Below are positions 22,310 to 34,400 of a DNA stretch of 64,000 nucleotides, one piece after another; position 1 is the first letter of the stretch; the number at the start of each line of letters is the position of its first letter. The notes below the pieces were generated by a model that ran no database searches, had not been told where the DNA came from, and worked only from the letters and a program-made list of their open reading frames with translations. This stretch comes from Acanthococcus lagerstroemiae (taxonomy: Eukaryota > Arthropoda > Insecta > Hemiptera > Eriococcidae): NCBI GenBank assembly GCA_031841125.1, contig CM063112.1:31770603-31834602 (forward strand), given 5' to 3'. Position numbers and translations under genes: made by a program.

Positions 22310-22690
22310 ATCCTAACATTCCTAATCCGCCCTGTCCAGAAGAGTCATAGAGAGTCTGAAATACGTAATGCTAAACCGGACTGGAAGAGCTTAAACAGTC
22401 TTTAACAAGGCTGGGAGAGTCCTGAAAGGTCTCGCTAACATAAAGTTTGGAAGCGTCTCTAAAAGTGCTAGACTCATCTGAGGGAATCCTCAAGAGTCTT
22501 GCACAAGCAGTAAACATTGTTAGCTAGTCTTAAGGGGTCCAAAACAAGTATATATGAATTAATGAGATCACGATCAAAATCTTGGAGTTCTAATCTATCT
22601 GAGAGGGTCACGAGGAATAGTACCCAAGCTTGGAGCAATCTCAGCGAGTCTTAAAAAAATTTGGACTAATTTCAAAAAGATTTAAACTAG
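22310..22690. repeat. Degenerate GAGTCT quasi-repeat
   Basis: Words such as AGAGTCATAGAGAGTCTGAA, GGAAGAGCTTAAACAGTCT and GGGAGAGTCCTGAAAGGTC recur about every 20-30 bp. Same style as 7310-7745. Confidence 0.35.
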
Positions 22691-22719
22691 ACAAGTTTGA
22701 AGGTGACTTACTTTGTATT

Positions 22720-23281
22720 AAAGCTTGCAGGGCCGTGCAGAGGAAATCCGGGCAGAGTCGTATTTCCCAAAAGGCCGATAAGGCTGCAGCCTCGGCGCAA
22801 AATTTTTGAAAAAAAGAGGAAAAGAAAAAATGAGGAAAAATAAAAAAAAATTAAAGGAAAAATTCACTGTTCGATGAAATAATTTATTTAGTTGCGATCC
22901 ATCCATGTAATTGACAAAGCTGCTGATGAACCCCATATATTCATTTATATTACAGAAATGTCAATTTTTTTGGGTAACTGGCTTCTGCTAAACTAGTAAT
23001 AGTAGGGACGTCGAACTCAGTGCGAGCGAAGCGAGCAAAAAATTTTTGAGCGTGGCGCAAATTTTTCACTAGCCTAAAGCGCAAAATACCCTAAGTCCGC
23101 CTCTGAATCCGGGCCCTGGGGGGGGGGGTGTAAAAAGTAAGTAAGAGCAAAAAAAAAAACAATGTTTTCAGGGCACTTTTTGTAAAAGCAGATTTTTTTT
23201 GCACTGGCTGGCCCTTAGCGGGCCCTCAAAAAAACTCGGGCCCGGAGGAAACCCCCTCTTCTGCACAGGCCTGAAAGTTTG
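22720..23281. mobile_element. Outer hAT-type element, split by a second insertion
   Basis: The element runs 22728-23273. Ends are CAGGGCCGTGCAGAGG and TTCTGCACAGGCCTG. Flanking 8-mers AAAGCTTG (22720-22727) and AAAGTTTG (23274-23281) match at 7 of 8. Removing the inner element at 22753-23105 and one copy of its duplication leaves an element of about 185 bp. The ends resemble those of 57718-57883. Confidence 0.85.
22745..23113. mobile_element. Inner hAT-type element, 353 bp, nested
   Basis: The element is 22753-23105, with ends CAGAGTCGTATTTCCC and CTAAGTCCGCCTCTG. The 8-mer AATCCGGG is exact on both sides (22745-22752 and 23106-23113). It lies inside the outer element, so it arrived later. 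Its left part (AAGGCCGATAAGGCTGCAGC) resembles sequence near 12360. Non-coding, A-rich interior. Confidence 0.9.
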
Positions 23282-24289
23282 TGCCCTCTCCCGAGAATAA
23301 AACCGAATTGTACGGGATGAATGCTGAAAAATTTAATGTACACTTGAAAAGTATTTTTGTGTAGGTGGTGAAACGTGGAACTGCGGGGGAGAGCTAAAAG
23401 GGCAACTTGCCCCCTTGCTAATGTGAAATGAAAAACCTTTTTGATTCCATTTTGAGAAAGTAATGACATCTTTAGTCGTAAGCCAAGTTCTTCCTTCAAA
23501 TTTTAATTTCTAAAAAAAATTATAATAATGATAATAATAATAATAGGTAATAATGTTAGAAATATAGCACCAGTTGTTCGATATTTCAAATATTTCTTGC
23601 TTATTTCACCTTAAGTGCGTGAAAAGTGTTGTAATACTCGCGGGGGGAGGGGGTGAAAATTCTACAGTCCGGAGGCATCCTAAATTGAAGCTCTGCGTAG
23701 AAAAACGGCCTTCGATCAATGTATTTCTTATGAGACGAAGGCCCTTTTAACACGCAGTACTTAATTACCATTTCTGGAATTGATTCTAGGAGCGTTACTG
23801 AATCAAACCCTTCATTGTTATACAAAGGGTACGTAAAAAATAGGAAAAGTAACATACCCCAAGTGATTATAATATCGATTGACTATATATATTATAAGTT
23901 GAAGAACTTTAAGCACGTAGTATCTAAATGTCAACCTTACCAAATTATCATCATGTACCGGAAGTAGTCGTAACTTGCTCAGATTGAATATATGTAACTC
24001 ACCTGAAACAAAGCAAAAGAATAAATTCATGAGTAATTTCATAAATATTTGTGAAATGAGAGTTTATATGTAAAAGATTTTCTGAAAATAATGAGATTTT
24101 GGAATTGACCTATGAACCTCAAGTAAAACGTTTTCCCATATTTCATTATAGCAGGTGAATATATGTAGTGTTGATACTTTCGTGTTTAAGTACATATGGT
24201 AGTCCTTACGTGGACTTCTTGGAGATAAAAGTTGATCTAATTCCACGCCCCTGTCTGCCCTTGATGAATCCTGCTGAACTGAAAAATAC
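23282..24289. other. Non-coding stretch with an ATA microsatellite
   Basis: A short (ATA)n-like tract lies at about 23521-23550. The rest shows no gene. Confidence 0.4.
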
Positions 24290-26150
24290 AAAGTCTTTAG
24301 CCATCAGGGTTGTGCAAACCATCCAAGAAATGATTCCGATGACAGAAAACGGATCATTATCAAAATATGATTCGAATCACGGATCATGGGTCATTGAGCA
24401 AAATTATTTAGATGGCAGGCCAAAGATCAGCTTAGAAATAATGATTTTGAACATGGGGTCCAGATCTGTTCAGATGAAATGATTCGGTTTTATTTTGACC
24501 AGAAAACAGGAGCCGGTACCAGAGTTCTTCTATGTGGTGGATTTCAGAGTGTTGACCTTTAGAAGTGATACGAAACCAACCGCATTCTTTGAAATATTTT
24601 CATTAAGGTGACAAAAACTTATAAACAAGCGTTAACAAGCGAAAATAGTTTGAATTTTCAATGAATATAAGTAGAAAACGAAGGATTTTCTGGCATTGGG
24701 GAGGAGGACACCCGGGCCCTATGCCCTCCTTCCCGCTGGATACGCGCCTGTAAAAAAAACACTCATTCGCGTGCAAATTACGAGTAAGCAAAATTTCTTT
24801 CAATTTTTCAGAGAATTTCCATGAAAAAATTATAGTTTAGGTGGTCTGGTCACGGACGGAATTATTCCCCGAATGCCCTTTCCCCTCCCTAAAATTGGCA
24901 ATGAATCAGAACATCGAAAATTGATTCGGATCACATATAACGGATATTCAAGAAAATTATAATTCTGGATCATGGATCACTAATCGGTTACATTTTTTCA
25001 GTAAATTTTAGAAAATTCCGATAAAATTTTTGAAAACACTCAGTAAATTTAAGCAAAATCCCCGAAAAAAATTTGTAAATTTAAAGAGAATTTTTGTAAA
25101 CGTTCAGTAAATTTAGAGAAAATTTTTTAAAGTATTTACGAATTATTGAAATACTAATACTTTGAAAATGACCCAAGAATTTGTGAACCAAATCAGTGAA
25201 CATTGATTCAGATCATAAATGACAGACAGTCAAAGAAAAAATTGTTCAAATCATAAATCACATATAATGACTCAGATCAGTTTTTTGGGATCATTTTCCA
25301 ACCAGTTTTTTTTTCCTTTTGAAAACTCCCATTAACTTCTGCAAAAATCTCTGGAAACGTTCACAAATAAATGAATGTAGACAGGTACTTTCAAAGTGAT
25401 CCGAAAATGACCTATAAGAACTTATAAATCAGATTACTTAAAATTAGTTCGGATCACACTTGGTCAAAAAGAAATTATTCGGATCATGGATCACAGGTTG
25501 GCATAGAAAAAATAATTCGAATCAATTTTCATTTTATTTCTGTTTTTTTTCCCCCTAGAAATTTTAGTAAATTAAAGCAAAATTTATAAAAAGGTTTCGC
25601 AAATTCGTGAAATATGGAGGCTTTGAAAATAATCCGAGAATTTATGAAGTAGGTAGGTAGATAATTAAAAATAGATTCGGTTCACGCATCACACGGATGG
25701 ACAAAACAATAATAATCTCGTAATTCAAATCACTATGTCAGTACTGGGAAAACGATCTGGATCAATTTTTCTGAATCAGGTTGCTGCTGGTTTTGGTAAA
25801 TTTCAATCAAGTTAACCAAAATTTCTCAGAACATTAACAAATTATTAAAATGCAGATACCTAAGAAATGGGCCGAAAGTGATACAAAAATTTATCGAAGG
25901 GGTTATTGGAAACTACATTATTCAAGTCACCCACAAATTACCGGATCAGTTTTGAAAAGAATAATTCAAAAATTCATCTATCCGGTTTTTTTTTTTTTTT
26001 TTAATTCAGATGAAATTTCTGAAAACAAGCCAAGAATTTTGTGAACCAGATCATTAAGAACTAACTCGGATCACTGATTACCGATAGTAGGAAACAATTA
26101 TTCGGATGTTAGGTCGACATAAAATTTTTTTTTATCTGAATCGCTTTTTG
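24290..26150. repeat. Diverged tandem array rich in GGATCA
   Basis: A long unit (roughly 220-300 bp) recurs about six times with heavy divergence. Each copy has a stretch like CCAAGAATTTGTGAACC, then GATTCGGATCAC with ATGGATCAC or GGATCATGG, then a T/A-rich part with AGTAAATTT. Anchors lie near 24345, 24917, 25210, 25454, 25675, 25930 and 26066. The density of GATC is high. Open frames here (24168-24482, 25850-26044) are by-products. It looks like an old satellite. Confidence 0.55.
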
Positions 26151-27739
26151 ATTCGATGATGTCTGGAGCGGGTCTTAGTGACTAACATAAACGCAAATGT
26201 TAGATCACTCTAGGAGAATTACATCAAGGGGCGGTGCTCGGAAAATGTTAACAGGGCTATAGCAAGAGGGTCAGAAGAAACGTTTGGGATCATCACACCC
26301 ACAATGTGTTTTAAAAGTAGGCAGTGGGCAAAACTGGAAAAATTACTTTTTTTTTAGCTTTCAACTAAAATTTCTTATATTTTAATCGGCATTTTCGCTC
26401 TCTGCCACCCCCACATAAGGAAAAGTGCTGGCTACGATCGTGTTCGGACCTGCCCAATCTTGCCAGTCAAAGATCTAATTTTTCATGTTACGCAAGTAGA
26501 TAAGTAGGTAGCTAGGTACATAAGCAAGTAATGTTGAAAAGGTGCCTCTTCTTTGTCTGTGGGCAAGGTATCTGTGTGCTAAAAATATAATGGCACCTTT
26601 ATAATCTTTTTCGAATAAACTGCTTTTAATTTGAATAAACATGCATTTGTAGTACAGTAATGTTGTGAAAGGTTGCTTTTTTAAATCCATCAGTGATTCG
26701 GTCATTCCATTTAAAAACAAGCTGGTCTCAAATTTCCATGCAAAAATCTGTGCTAGTGTGCTGGACTATTGCGCAATACATTATTGGCTTCGGAGTAGTC
26801 ATCGATTGTTAGGTTTATTACATCTTACTTATCAGCGTTTCGTGAATTACAAAACTCGGTATTGAGACAATTTTTATTAGTCATGTTTCTGTAAAAACTT
26901 TCGTTTTATTTCTAATCCGCATACCGAGGAGGTTTTATAATTCAATCCTCCGTTGTAAAATGTTCTCATTAGGCGTTCTGGTCTCCATATATTATGTGGT
27001 CGTAAACATTTTCTATTTAAAATTATTCCGTTTCTAGAGGTCTTGCTGGTATTTCTGTTTTACTGTATAGGATCATTAGATCACTATAGGGGGCGTTGCT
27101 TTCTGGCTGCTTCGAAGTTGACCACATTATTAACATTTTTTTCGGATTGTCTCTCCCCGGTATTTCGCCTCTCGCTTGCATTAGAAAAAATGTCGCGAGC
27201 TTGTAGCCTGACATTTGTGCTATCAATTGAGCTTTTCTTTCTTTGAGGAGGGAGTAGGAAGATTCGTTAGTGCTGGGTAACTCGACATTATGAAGTCAGC
27301 GGCAGCTGGACTTTCTATACGCCGTTCTTCCTCATCGGATTACGAGTAAGGGCTAATGAGTGAGATCTTAGTTTTAGATTTTGAATCCGGAGTGTCTGTT
27401 AAAACGACACCAGCCTAAATATGTTTAGCCTTTGAGTTCCTTGGTATGCAAAATGTCACCCAACGTAATGGGCCTTCGAGGCTACGGTGGAAAGGGACTT
27501 GATGAGAGAGAAAGAAAAGGGAAGATACTCGTTGGCCCAGACCTTTTAAGAACTCAAATCTTTTCATTCTTTGATAATTTTTTTTTTTTTTTGGGGGGGG
27601 GGGAGGAGGTGGTTCCTGGCCCAGAATTGTAATTTTCGAGAATTAATTATTCTCATGATCCCGACCCTTCCTCCCTCGACCGGGATTTTCTTTCAGCGTT
27701 TATGGCGGATAGACAAACAACGTTGCTTGGGTTTCCTCA
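26151..27739. other. Non-coding stretch
   Basis: No gene recognised. Small frames (26475-26720, 26665-26865, 27432-27632) lack domains. A T-run followed by a G-run is at about 27580-27603. Confidence 0.35.
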
Positions 27740-28345
27740 ATAATTTTAATTGTTTGGATTGTTTCGGTGGCTTATGATTTTTGAATTGACTTGCTTGAGC
27801 TTTTCTTGGTTATGTGGACTGTTTTGTGATGTTGGGTCTTATTTGAAGGTTTGGACTGATTTGGTTTTCTGGCTGTTTTGGTTGAGTGGGATATTTTTGC
27901 TGGTTGGGCTGTTTACTTCATGTTGTTATAAGTGTTTCAATTTTTAAACTGTTTTGGTCTTTCACGTTCCTTGGTCTGCTCAAATTCATTAATTTATTGT
28001 TTTGCTTCTTTGAGTCATTTATGCTATTTCGTTTGTTCAGGTTGTTATAATTGAACTGTTTGGTTGTTTGGACTTCTGTGGCTGTTTAGACTCTTGATTT
28101 TTTAGTTTTTAGATATTTTGTCTTTTGAGTCGTTACGGCTTTTCAGGTTATCTGGGTGTCCTTGGTTGTTCATGCTGCGTTGACTGTTGGAATTGATTTA
28201 TAGCGGTGTGAGAAATTTTTCTTTTTCTATTCGCGTAGGTCATTTTGACTACTTTGATTGTTAGGGTAATTTGAACTGTTTTAGTTGTTCGGGTTGTTAT
28301 GGCTGTTTAAACTGTTTCGACGGTCTAGGCTCTTGGCTGTTTGAA
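27740..28345 (+). repeat. T/G-rich quasi-repeat, TGTTTGG words
   Basis: About 600 bp is poor in C and A on the plus strand and returns constantly to TGTTTGG(A/T)CTG-like words (GTTTGGATTGTTTCGG, GAACTGTTTGGTTGTTTGG, GGCTGTTTAAACTGTTTCG) about every 10-20 bases. It looks like an old, slipped short tandem repeat. The frame 27750-27947 is a consequence of the composition. Confidence 0.5.
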
Positions 28346-28354
28346 CCATTTACG

Positions 28355-28515
28355 TATAGGCAACCTAGGGAGGTGGATTTTTTTTTTTTTGGGGGGGGGA
28401 AGCAAATTTTCGACACTTTTTTTAAAATCTATGTATTTATTTAAAAAACGCAAATCTGAGGGGGTGAACGAAAATCTGAGAGAGGGAGTGTGAACGAATC
28501 TGAGGGGGCGGCAAT
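28355..28515. mobile_element. Fragment related to the hAT element at 13319
   Basis: TTTACGTATAGGCAAC, a T-run plus G-run, GCAAATTTTCGACACTTTTT and ATGTATTTAT follow the same order as in 13327-13430. The CAGGGCCG end is missing, so it is a truncated copy. The right part is expanded by repeats of GAGGGGGTGAACGAAAATCT. Confidence 0.6.
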
Positions 28516-28619
28516 TGTTAATGACAGTGAGGTCAGGAAGAGGTCAAAATGCAGGACATATACAGGGAAACAGGTACGATTGAGGGAGAAAGGGTCACAG
28601 CATTGCATAATATAATAAT

Positions 28620-29585
28620 GAGATCGTAAAAGAAGTGCGCTAAGCAATATCAGCAGGAAATTTTCAATTGAGTAGGGTGATCGGAGGAACCTCAAGCAGT
28701 CGGGGTGACGGTGACGATGTAGGCGTTGTTCGTAGGAACTGGCTAGCCGATGGGTGGCTTACTGCACCAACTCGATGTTCATGTCCTGGTGGAGCACTCC
28801 GGACATACCAGGAAGCGCCTACTATTTTCTGTAGTATGCTATTCTGGAGCCTTTGCAGCACCTGAATGTTACTGCCCACCGCACAACCCCAGACTGGGAC
28901 TGCGTAGGTCCAAATGGGGCGGAGAACAGTTAGGTAGATGAGTCGCTTGTTGCTTAAGGTTATCTTGTTCTGAGAGCGAAGCGACCAGAAGATAGCGTGG
29001 GACCTGAGCTTGACTTCCTGACTCTTGGCCGAAATGTGCTCCTTCCAAGTGAGCTGACGATCAAGATGGCCTCCAAAATTACGAGCGTGAGTGGCTGTCC
29101 TAATCGGTTCATTGTCTATCACCAGATAGGGATCGTAGAATGTGACCTGACCGAGAAATCAATTTTGACAGACTTTGCACTATCGAGACGTACTTTTCAT
29201 GTTTTGGTCCAGGCTGAGATACTATCAAGTGCACCCTGAAGGTTGGTGGGGGCAACGGCATGATCGGAGGTAGGAGCTAGTATGGCTGTATCATCGGTGA
29301 ATGTTGCCAACGTCGTGGATCCGGTTTGCGGGATGTCAGCTGTGAAAAGAAGGAAGAGCAGCGGTCCCAACACGCTGCCTTGTGGTACCCCAGCTTGGAT
29401 TGGAGATAGTGCAGAGGTAGTACTGCCAAAGTGTCCAAAGAATGACCGGTTGTGAAGGTATGATCCCAGGAGATCAACGCAGGAAGCGGGAAGATACTGG
29501 CTGATCTTATGGAGAAGCCCCTTCAGCCAAACCCGATCAAAGGCCTAGCTGACGTCCAGGAATGCGGCTGGGCAGTGTTTCTTCC
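28620..29585 (-). pseudogene. Jockey-like LINE reverse transcriptase, 5'-truncated
   Basis: The minus strand encodes the palm, thumb and post-RT part of a Jockey-type non-LTR reverse transcriptase. In order from 29585: AFLDVS-stop-AFDRVW (RT block with D), GVPQGSVLGPLLFLLF (29400-29350), TFTDDTAIL with the catalytic DD at 29290-29295, then MIDNEPIRTATHARNFGGHL, LTWKEHI and LIYLTVLRPIWTYAVPVWG (29122-28870), and RLQNSILQKIVGASWYVR. A stop replaces the residue before AFDRVW. A frameshift near 28780 moves the tail into a frame with RLASSYEQRLHRHRHPDC. A further in-frame stop precedes IDNEPI. Everything upstream (endonuclease, ORF1) is missing: the match ends at about 29585, as expected for incomplete reverse transcription. 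The copy is dead. Confidence 0.88.
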
Positions 29586-31242
29586 CTTGCAACGCGAATG
29601 AAAAATCATAAAAGCATTTTCTGAAATAAGAATGTTTTAGTCAATAGCAATATTAACTGCAATTTAACGTGAGAGGTTTCCAAGTTTGCAAACATTGTCA
29701 AAATGTGCACGATCTGCTACCATGTTCGAACCCCGAGTATTCACTTTGTATCAGATAACATCAGCCGTAAGTCATCACTGGCAGGAGTGTCAGACGAGCT
29801 GTGTACTTGGACCTCGCAAAGCGAGTGGTATCTGGAGACTGAATGCAGAAGCGATTCTGTCTGAATAAGGTGCATAGCTCCAGGGCCCGGCAGGTGTCCA
29901 GTCTCCAAGAATCAGAATGAACGCATGCACGACGTTGACCAATGATATCAGAAAGAATGCTGACTGACAGTCCGTCTACTGATTGTTCCACTGGAGCACA
30001 AGAATGCATTTGAGCAAATCCTACCCCAACCAGTAATAAACGCCCCCACTGCCCTTTGAAAACATGCTGGCATTAAGTAGTTTTCAGTCCAAACTTGGTT
30101 TTCATCTACAACCTATCAAGTTACATAACCACCAGTATCCTTTAGTCCACAGGCAGTTACTGTTTCAGAGATTCAGCAAATACATCGACCGGAGCCCAAA
30201 TCCGGACAGAAACCTTTCCATCAGAATTCTTTGACAAACTCCTTATCCGCCAATCTTTCTGCGGTGCACTTTTATACATCCATCTCGAGGTATCTGAAAT
30301 CCGTTGCCTCGCCGGAACGGAATTTGCTACATACGTTTTCAACGTGTCGCCCATCGAATTTCCGTTCGATGTAAAAATGCGTGATACGTTTTCATTAATT
30401 TTGAAACAATGATAACGGAAAAAGCGAAAGTACTTTTATCTGAAAATATTTCGCGACCGCGACAGACGAGGATGTCTGGCAGCAATTATTCTTTTTGATT
30501 ACTCGTCCGGGCATAAGAGATTCAACACCGGCACTTTTCAAAAGTGTTAATCCGTTACGCGTGAGATTCGTAATAATGACCATTATGTTACTCCTATATA
30601 GTTTTTAGATTCGCGAACGTAATACGACGTGTATCATTCATTGTCCTTTTTTTTTTCTCCTCTTTGTGGATCCGAGTCTAATTGAAATTTGCTACCTAGT
30701 TGCGGTTTCGTTGGCACCCACGGATGCTGCCGAATAATTTCACCGCGTTCAGATCTGTGAGAGACGAGTATTTGAATATGAAAGCTGGCGCGTCAGCGAA
30801 AATGGTAATTAAAGAGGTTAATTAATAGCGAAGGTGGTCGACTGATCTCATGCAATCGTAGGTCGTATGTGGTTTCTTTATCTGTGGCTTATCTGGCTGC
30901 CCCAGCTTCTGATTCAATTCTTAAGATACTGGTGGGTTGTAAGAAGCATATACTTACAGTTCTGTGTTGATGTGCAATATTTTGTATTGCAATCATTTGT
31001 TGTGATAGATGGTCTGTCGTATTAGCACTTAGCATTGTCTTTGGATGGTCTCGGAATCGCCACCATCAAAAGTGTTGTCTTCGCCTTTTGAAAGTTCTCT
31101 TCTGTCAGATATCAGGTTTAGAGCAGAAGGTACTATTCTTTTCTAATTTTACTCTCAACCCGAGGCCTGGAATCCGTCCTTTCGAGTAGTACTTCAGAGA
31201 CGTCGGGGAGGCTGTTAGGGCTGTCTTAGCCTTCTTTTCTTC
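29586..31242. other. Long apparently unique stretch
   Basis: No gene or element ends recognised. Some parts (29740-30010, 30170-30360, 30690-30900) have more CpG than usual here and look like ordinary single-copy DNA. The frames 29761-30009 and 30157-30354 carry no domain. Confidence 0.3.
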
Positions 31243-31269
31243 TTGCCGAAAACCGGCCTAGGTCGAAAT

Positions 31270-31345
31270 ACAGCGAGCTGCTACACTCAGGACCTCCGAA
31301 TTCCGAGACCAGCGCGCTATCCACTCGGCCAACGAGACCCCCTAG
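31270..31345 (-). repeat. tRNA-like SINE head, decayed
   Basis: On the minus strand GGGGGTCTCGTTGGCCGAGT contains a consensus A box TGGCCGAGTGG (31331-31321). It is followed by GATAGCGCGCTGGTCTCGGA, a D-arm and anticodon-arm-like stretch. The B box is not intact, so I call it a decayed tRNA-derived SINE and not a gene. Confidence 0.55.
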
Positions 31346-32316
31346 AGCAGAAGATGCTGAAAATGAGGAAAATTCACGTTCTCATTCCTCATTCATGCAA
31401 TAGCGATAAGAGTGAAGCGGGAAGATATGATAGACGTGTTCATCTAATTTCCAAAGACAGAATAAGGATGAAAAGATGACTGCTCTCTTCAATGTTCTGA
31501 TATCACAATCTGGACATCCAAGTGAACAGTGGACTTAATGAGTAAGAAGTGCTGAATTCAAGTTAAAATTATCAATCTGTACGAACTAAAAATTTGGCCT
31601 CGTCTACCAGTGGCGATAACTTAGCTTGTAAGCATGTGTAGGAACTCAAAAACTGTTGCCATTTTAGAATTTTTATAGGAATAAGTACACAATATGTAGT
31701 TTTACCATACAGCGCCACTAAGGTAGTATTCGGTAGTATAATTATTCAACAGCGTTACAGGGTGTCTCAGATCGAATAAATTTCTCTGCAATTGGGAGTA
31801 GGACAACTTATTCCAAATGCATGTTCAATGGTTTGCCTACCCTGGGAATTAAAACGGCAGAGATATTAATAAAATAATATATTTCTCAACTTGATTACAA
31901 TTATTGTTTTTCTTCGACGTTTAAAATAACTAAGCGAGTAAGTTTTCAGAGAATTATATAGAAAACAGTTATGCCAACTTCTGCAAAAAGAATCAAGCTC
32001 GATCGAGTAGTGTAGCTAGGAAACCAATTTAAGTACAAAATAAATTTAAAATAATTCACGTTCTTCAAAATTTTGTAAGAATTTGTCCGATAATATGGTG
32101 ATGTTTTGGTGAATGGGTCACCCCTCTGCCCTCTTTCTGAATACCTAATAATTCTCTTTCTCAATCGCGCTTAGTTTTGTGCTCAAGAATTATTTGATTT
32201 TTAATTCATTTTTGCTAAGTGACAAGAGCAATTCCCTTTTTTAGCTGCCAAGAATAAATTAAAAATCAGTTTGAACAAGCAGAGACAGAAACGTACAGGA
32301 TTAAAATTGTTGTGGA
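31346..32316. other. Non-coding stretch
   Basis: No gene, element ends or tandem structure recognised. Confidence 0.35.
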
Positions 32317-34050
32317 TTGTTTCCCAGTTTAAACTATTTCACGCAATTTTTTTCAGTAACAGTTCTATATTCATATATATTTGAAGATGTTGGGGGGGGG
32401 GGTTATAAAAAATCAATCTTGAGTACGGTAATATTGAAACTGGTACATGTTTGTCTTTTATCATGTGAATGTTATGTATGTTCCAAGTACTATGTTTTTT
32501 CTAACCACCACTAATGAATTCTTAATGATGAAAATTTTTTTAAATAATAAACGTCAAGTTCCTCATTTCAGCCCAAAAAATATTAAAAATGACCTGTAAA
32601 AAATTATTTTAAATAAACTATATATTAAATCATGTAGACATTAATTTAGAAAGTAGGTACCTAGTCAACATCTTGTCCAAATATACCTTTAAGTCTTCAT
32701 GTCCTTTCCTACTTAGACTGATTAATTAACGTCTGTCTTTTGTCTGATCACTAGAAAAATTCCTTTCTGTCTTGATTGGTCACAACATTATTATTTCAAC
32801 AGTTCTTTATTTCAGTTGGTGCGGTAACAAAATAGTTTCTTTAACATAAAGCGTATATATCTATATAATTTGTGTTATGTTGATAGTGTTGATAGTGTAA
32901 TACATATACATTAGGTATTGCCCCTATTTTTTTCCTACAATAAGGTACTGCAAAACCCTAATTGCCTATTATTTTGGGCATACACCTTCCCAATCCTCTT
33001 CCTATAGCCATGATCTTAAGCTGATGTATTCCATATTGTTCCCACCCTTCTAATTATTTAGTCTGCCGACCTCGCCTTTGGGTATCCTTGCTTTCTCTCA
33101 TGACCATAGGGGATCCATTCAAATAATGATTTGCTCCTCCCATCACTTTTAGAACCTCCCCAAGCCGAGTAGCAGTCACCTTGGGGAGATAAGACTACTT
33201 GATCCCCAACCAAACAGACCATGATTGATCACAAATCAAGTATTAATAAAAATCTGTCCAGACAGATAAGGACCGGCAACGTACAAGATCACTTGTGTGG
33301 AATGTTGATAATTTCTAATGTGTTGATCTTCTCACGATTTAACGCTCAGATCATTTTTAAATGAATTTTGTTATGCTGGAGCAGACGGCTTCATAGTACC
33401 TACAACTTTTTTTTATTTTGATTTTCTATCAATTACAAATTTTTATGAAAATCCATTGAACCAAAGACATGACAAATACTGGAACATAATGCAGAATACA
33501 AGCTATAACATGTACCAATTTCAACGTTATTTAACGCAATTTTGTATTTACACAAATTTTTCTCCAATGGCGATTCCATTTTCATTCATATTTGTAGTTG
33601 ATACCTATTGGAAAAAAATTTGTAGGTATGAAATCAACATTGAGTTTGATCATGTTAAAATTGGTAAATGTTGTGGCTTTGAATGTTACGTTCTAAGTAT
33701 CATATCTGTTTCTGGCCGTATAAATTTTTAATAATTTTTGATTACCGGTGAACTTTAATAATTTTTAACTGTCGGTGATCAATTTTTTCTATCAGACATT
33801 TGTCATTCTAGTAGCAAAATATTAATTAAATATTGAGTGTTAGTTGAATCATTTGGAGATTATTAGGGAAAATAGTCCACATCTTGACCATGCCTTCCTG
33901 CAAGTTTCACGTTCCTAGCTAGTTAGATTGATTTTTCTTCGATTTTTATTTAATAATCAGAGAAATTCCTTTTTCTCTTGATTTGTCATAAATCAGAAAT
34001 TAATAAGAGGACCAAATAAGGATGGACCATTTTTACAGTAATCATAACCC
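32317..34050 (+). repeat. Diverged 1.2-kb segmental duplication
   Basis: 32330-32510 aligns by eye with 33560-33715 (ATTCATATATATTTG / ATTCATATTTGTAGTTG; AATATTGAAACTGGTACATG / ATGTTAAAATTGGTAAATG; GAATGTTATGT / GAATGTTACGT). 32660-32790 aligns with 33868-34000 (CAACATCTTGTCCA / CCACATCTTGACCA; GAAAAATTCCTTTCTGTCTTGAT / a close match). The offset is about 1.2 kb. Neither copy has a supported gene. Confidence 0.5.
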
Positions 34051-34217
34051 CAGTTAATTTTTAATCAGTTTATTTATACTGAAAATAACGAATTCGAGGC
34101 TTAAAATTTTTTGACTTTTCGTCAAAAAATTATTAAAAATCTATCTCATCCAAAAGTAACGTGATACTAAATTTCAGCTCGGTGGCTCAATTATCAAGCG
34201 TCCTTTCTGGTTAGTGT

Positions 34218-34400
34218 CCCTTTCTGTTCACCGGATGCGATACTCGAAGGTAGTTTGCGGAGCCGGGTGCGGTGTCTGGAGAGCCTTTAGCATGCGATTG
34301 CCATACACCCCACTGGACATGAACCATGAGTCAAACAACCACTTAGACAAACTAGGTCGCTTGGCGACCTAGTAATAGGGTCGGCCTTTCAGCTGAAGTC
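34218..34400 (+). repeat. Dispersed retroposon module, with a small hairpin
   Basis: GGATGCGATACTCGAAGGTA, GGTGTCTGGAGAGCC and ATTGCCATACACCCCAC match the module at 13195, 21037, 51480 and the complement of 1530-1640. A perfect hairpin ACTAGGTCGC-TTG-GCGACCTAGT follows at 34351-34373. AATAGGGTCGGCC then resembles 1840-1855 of the first copy. Confidence 0.65.

Noticed and set aside
28668..29239. Plus-strand frames at 28668-28865, 28750-28941 and 28997-29239
   Set aside because: Shadows of the Jockey-like reverse transcriptase on the minus strand.
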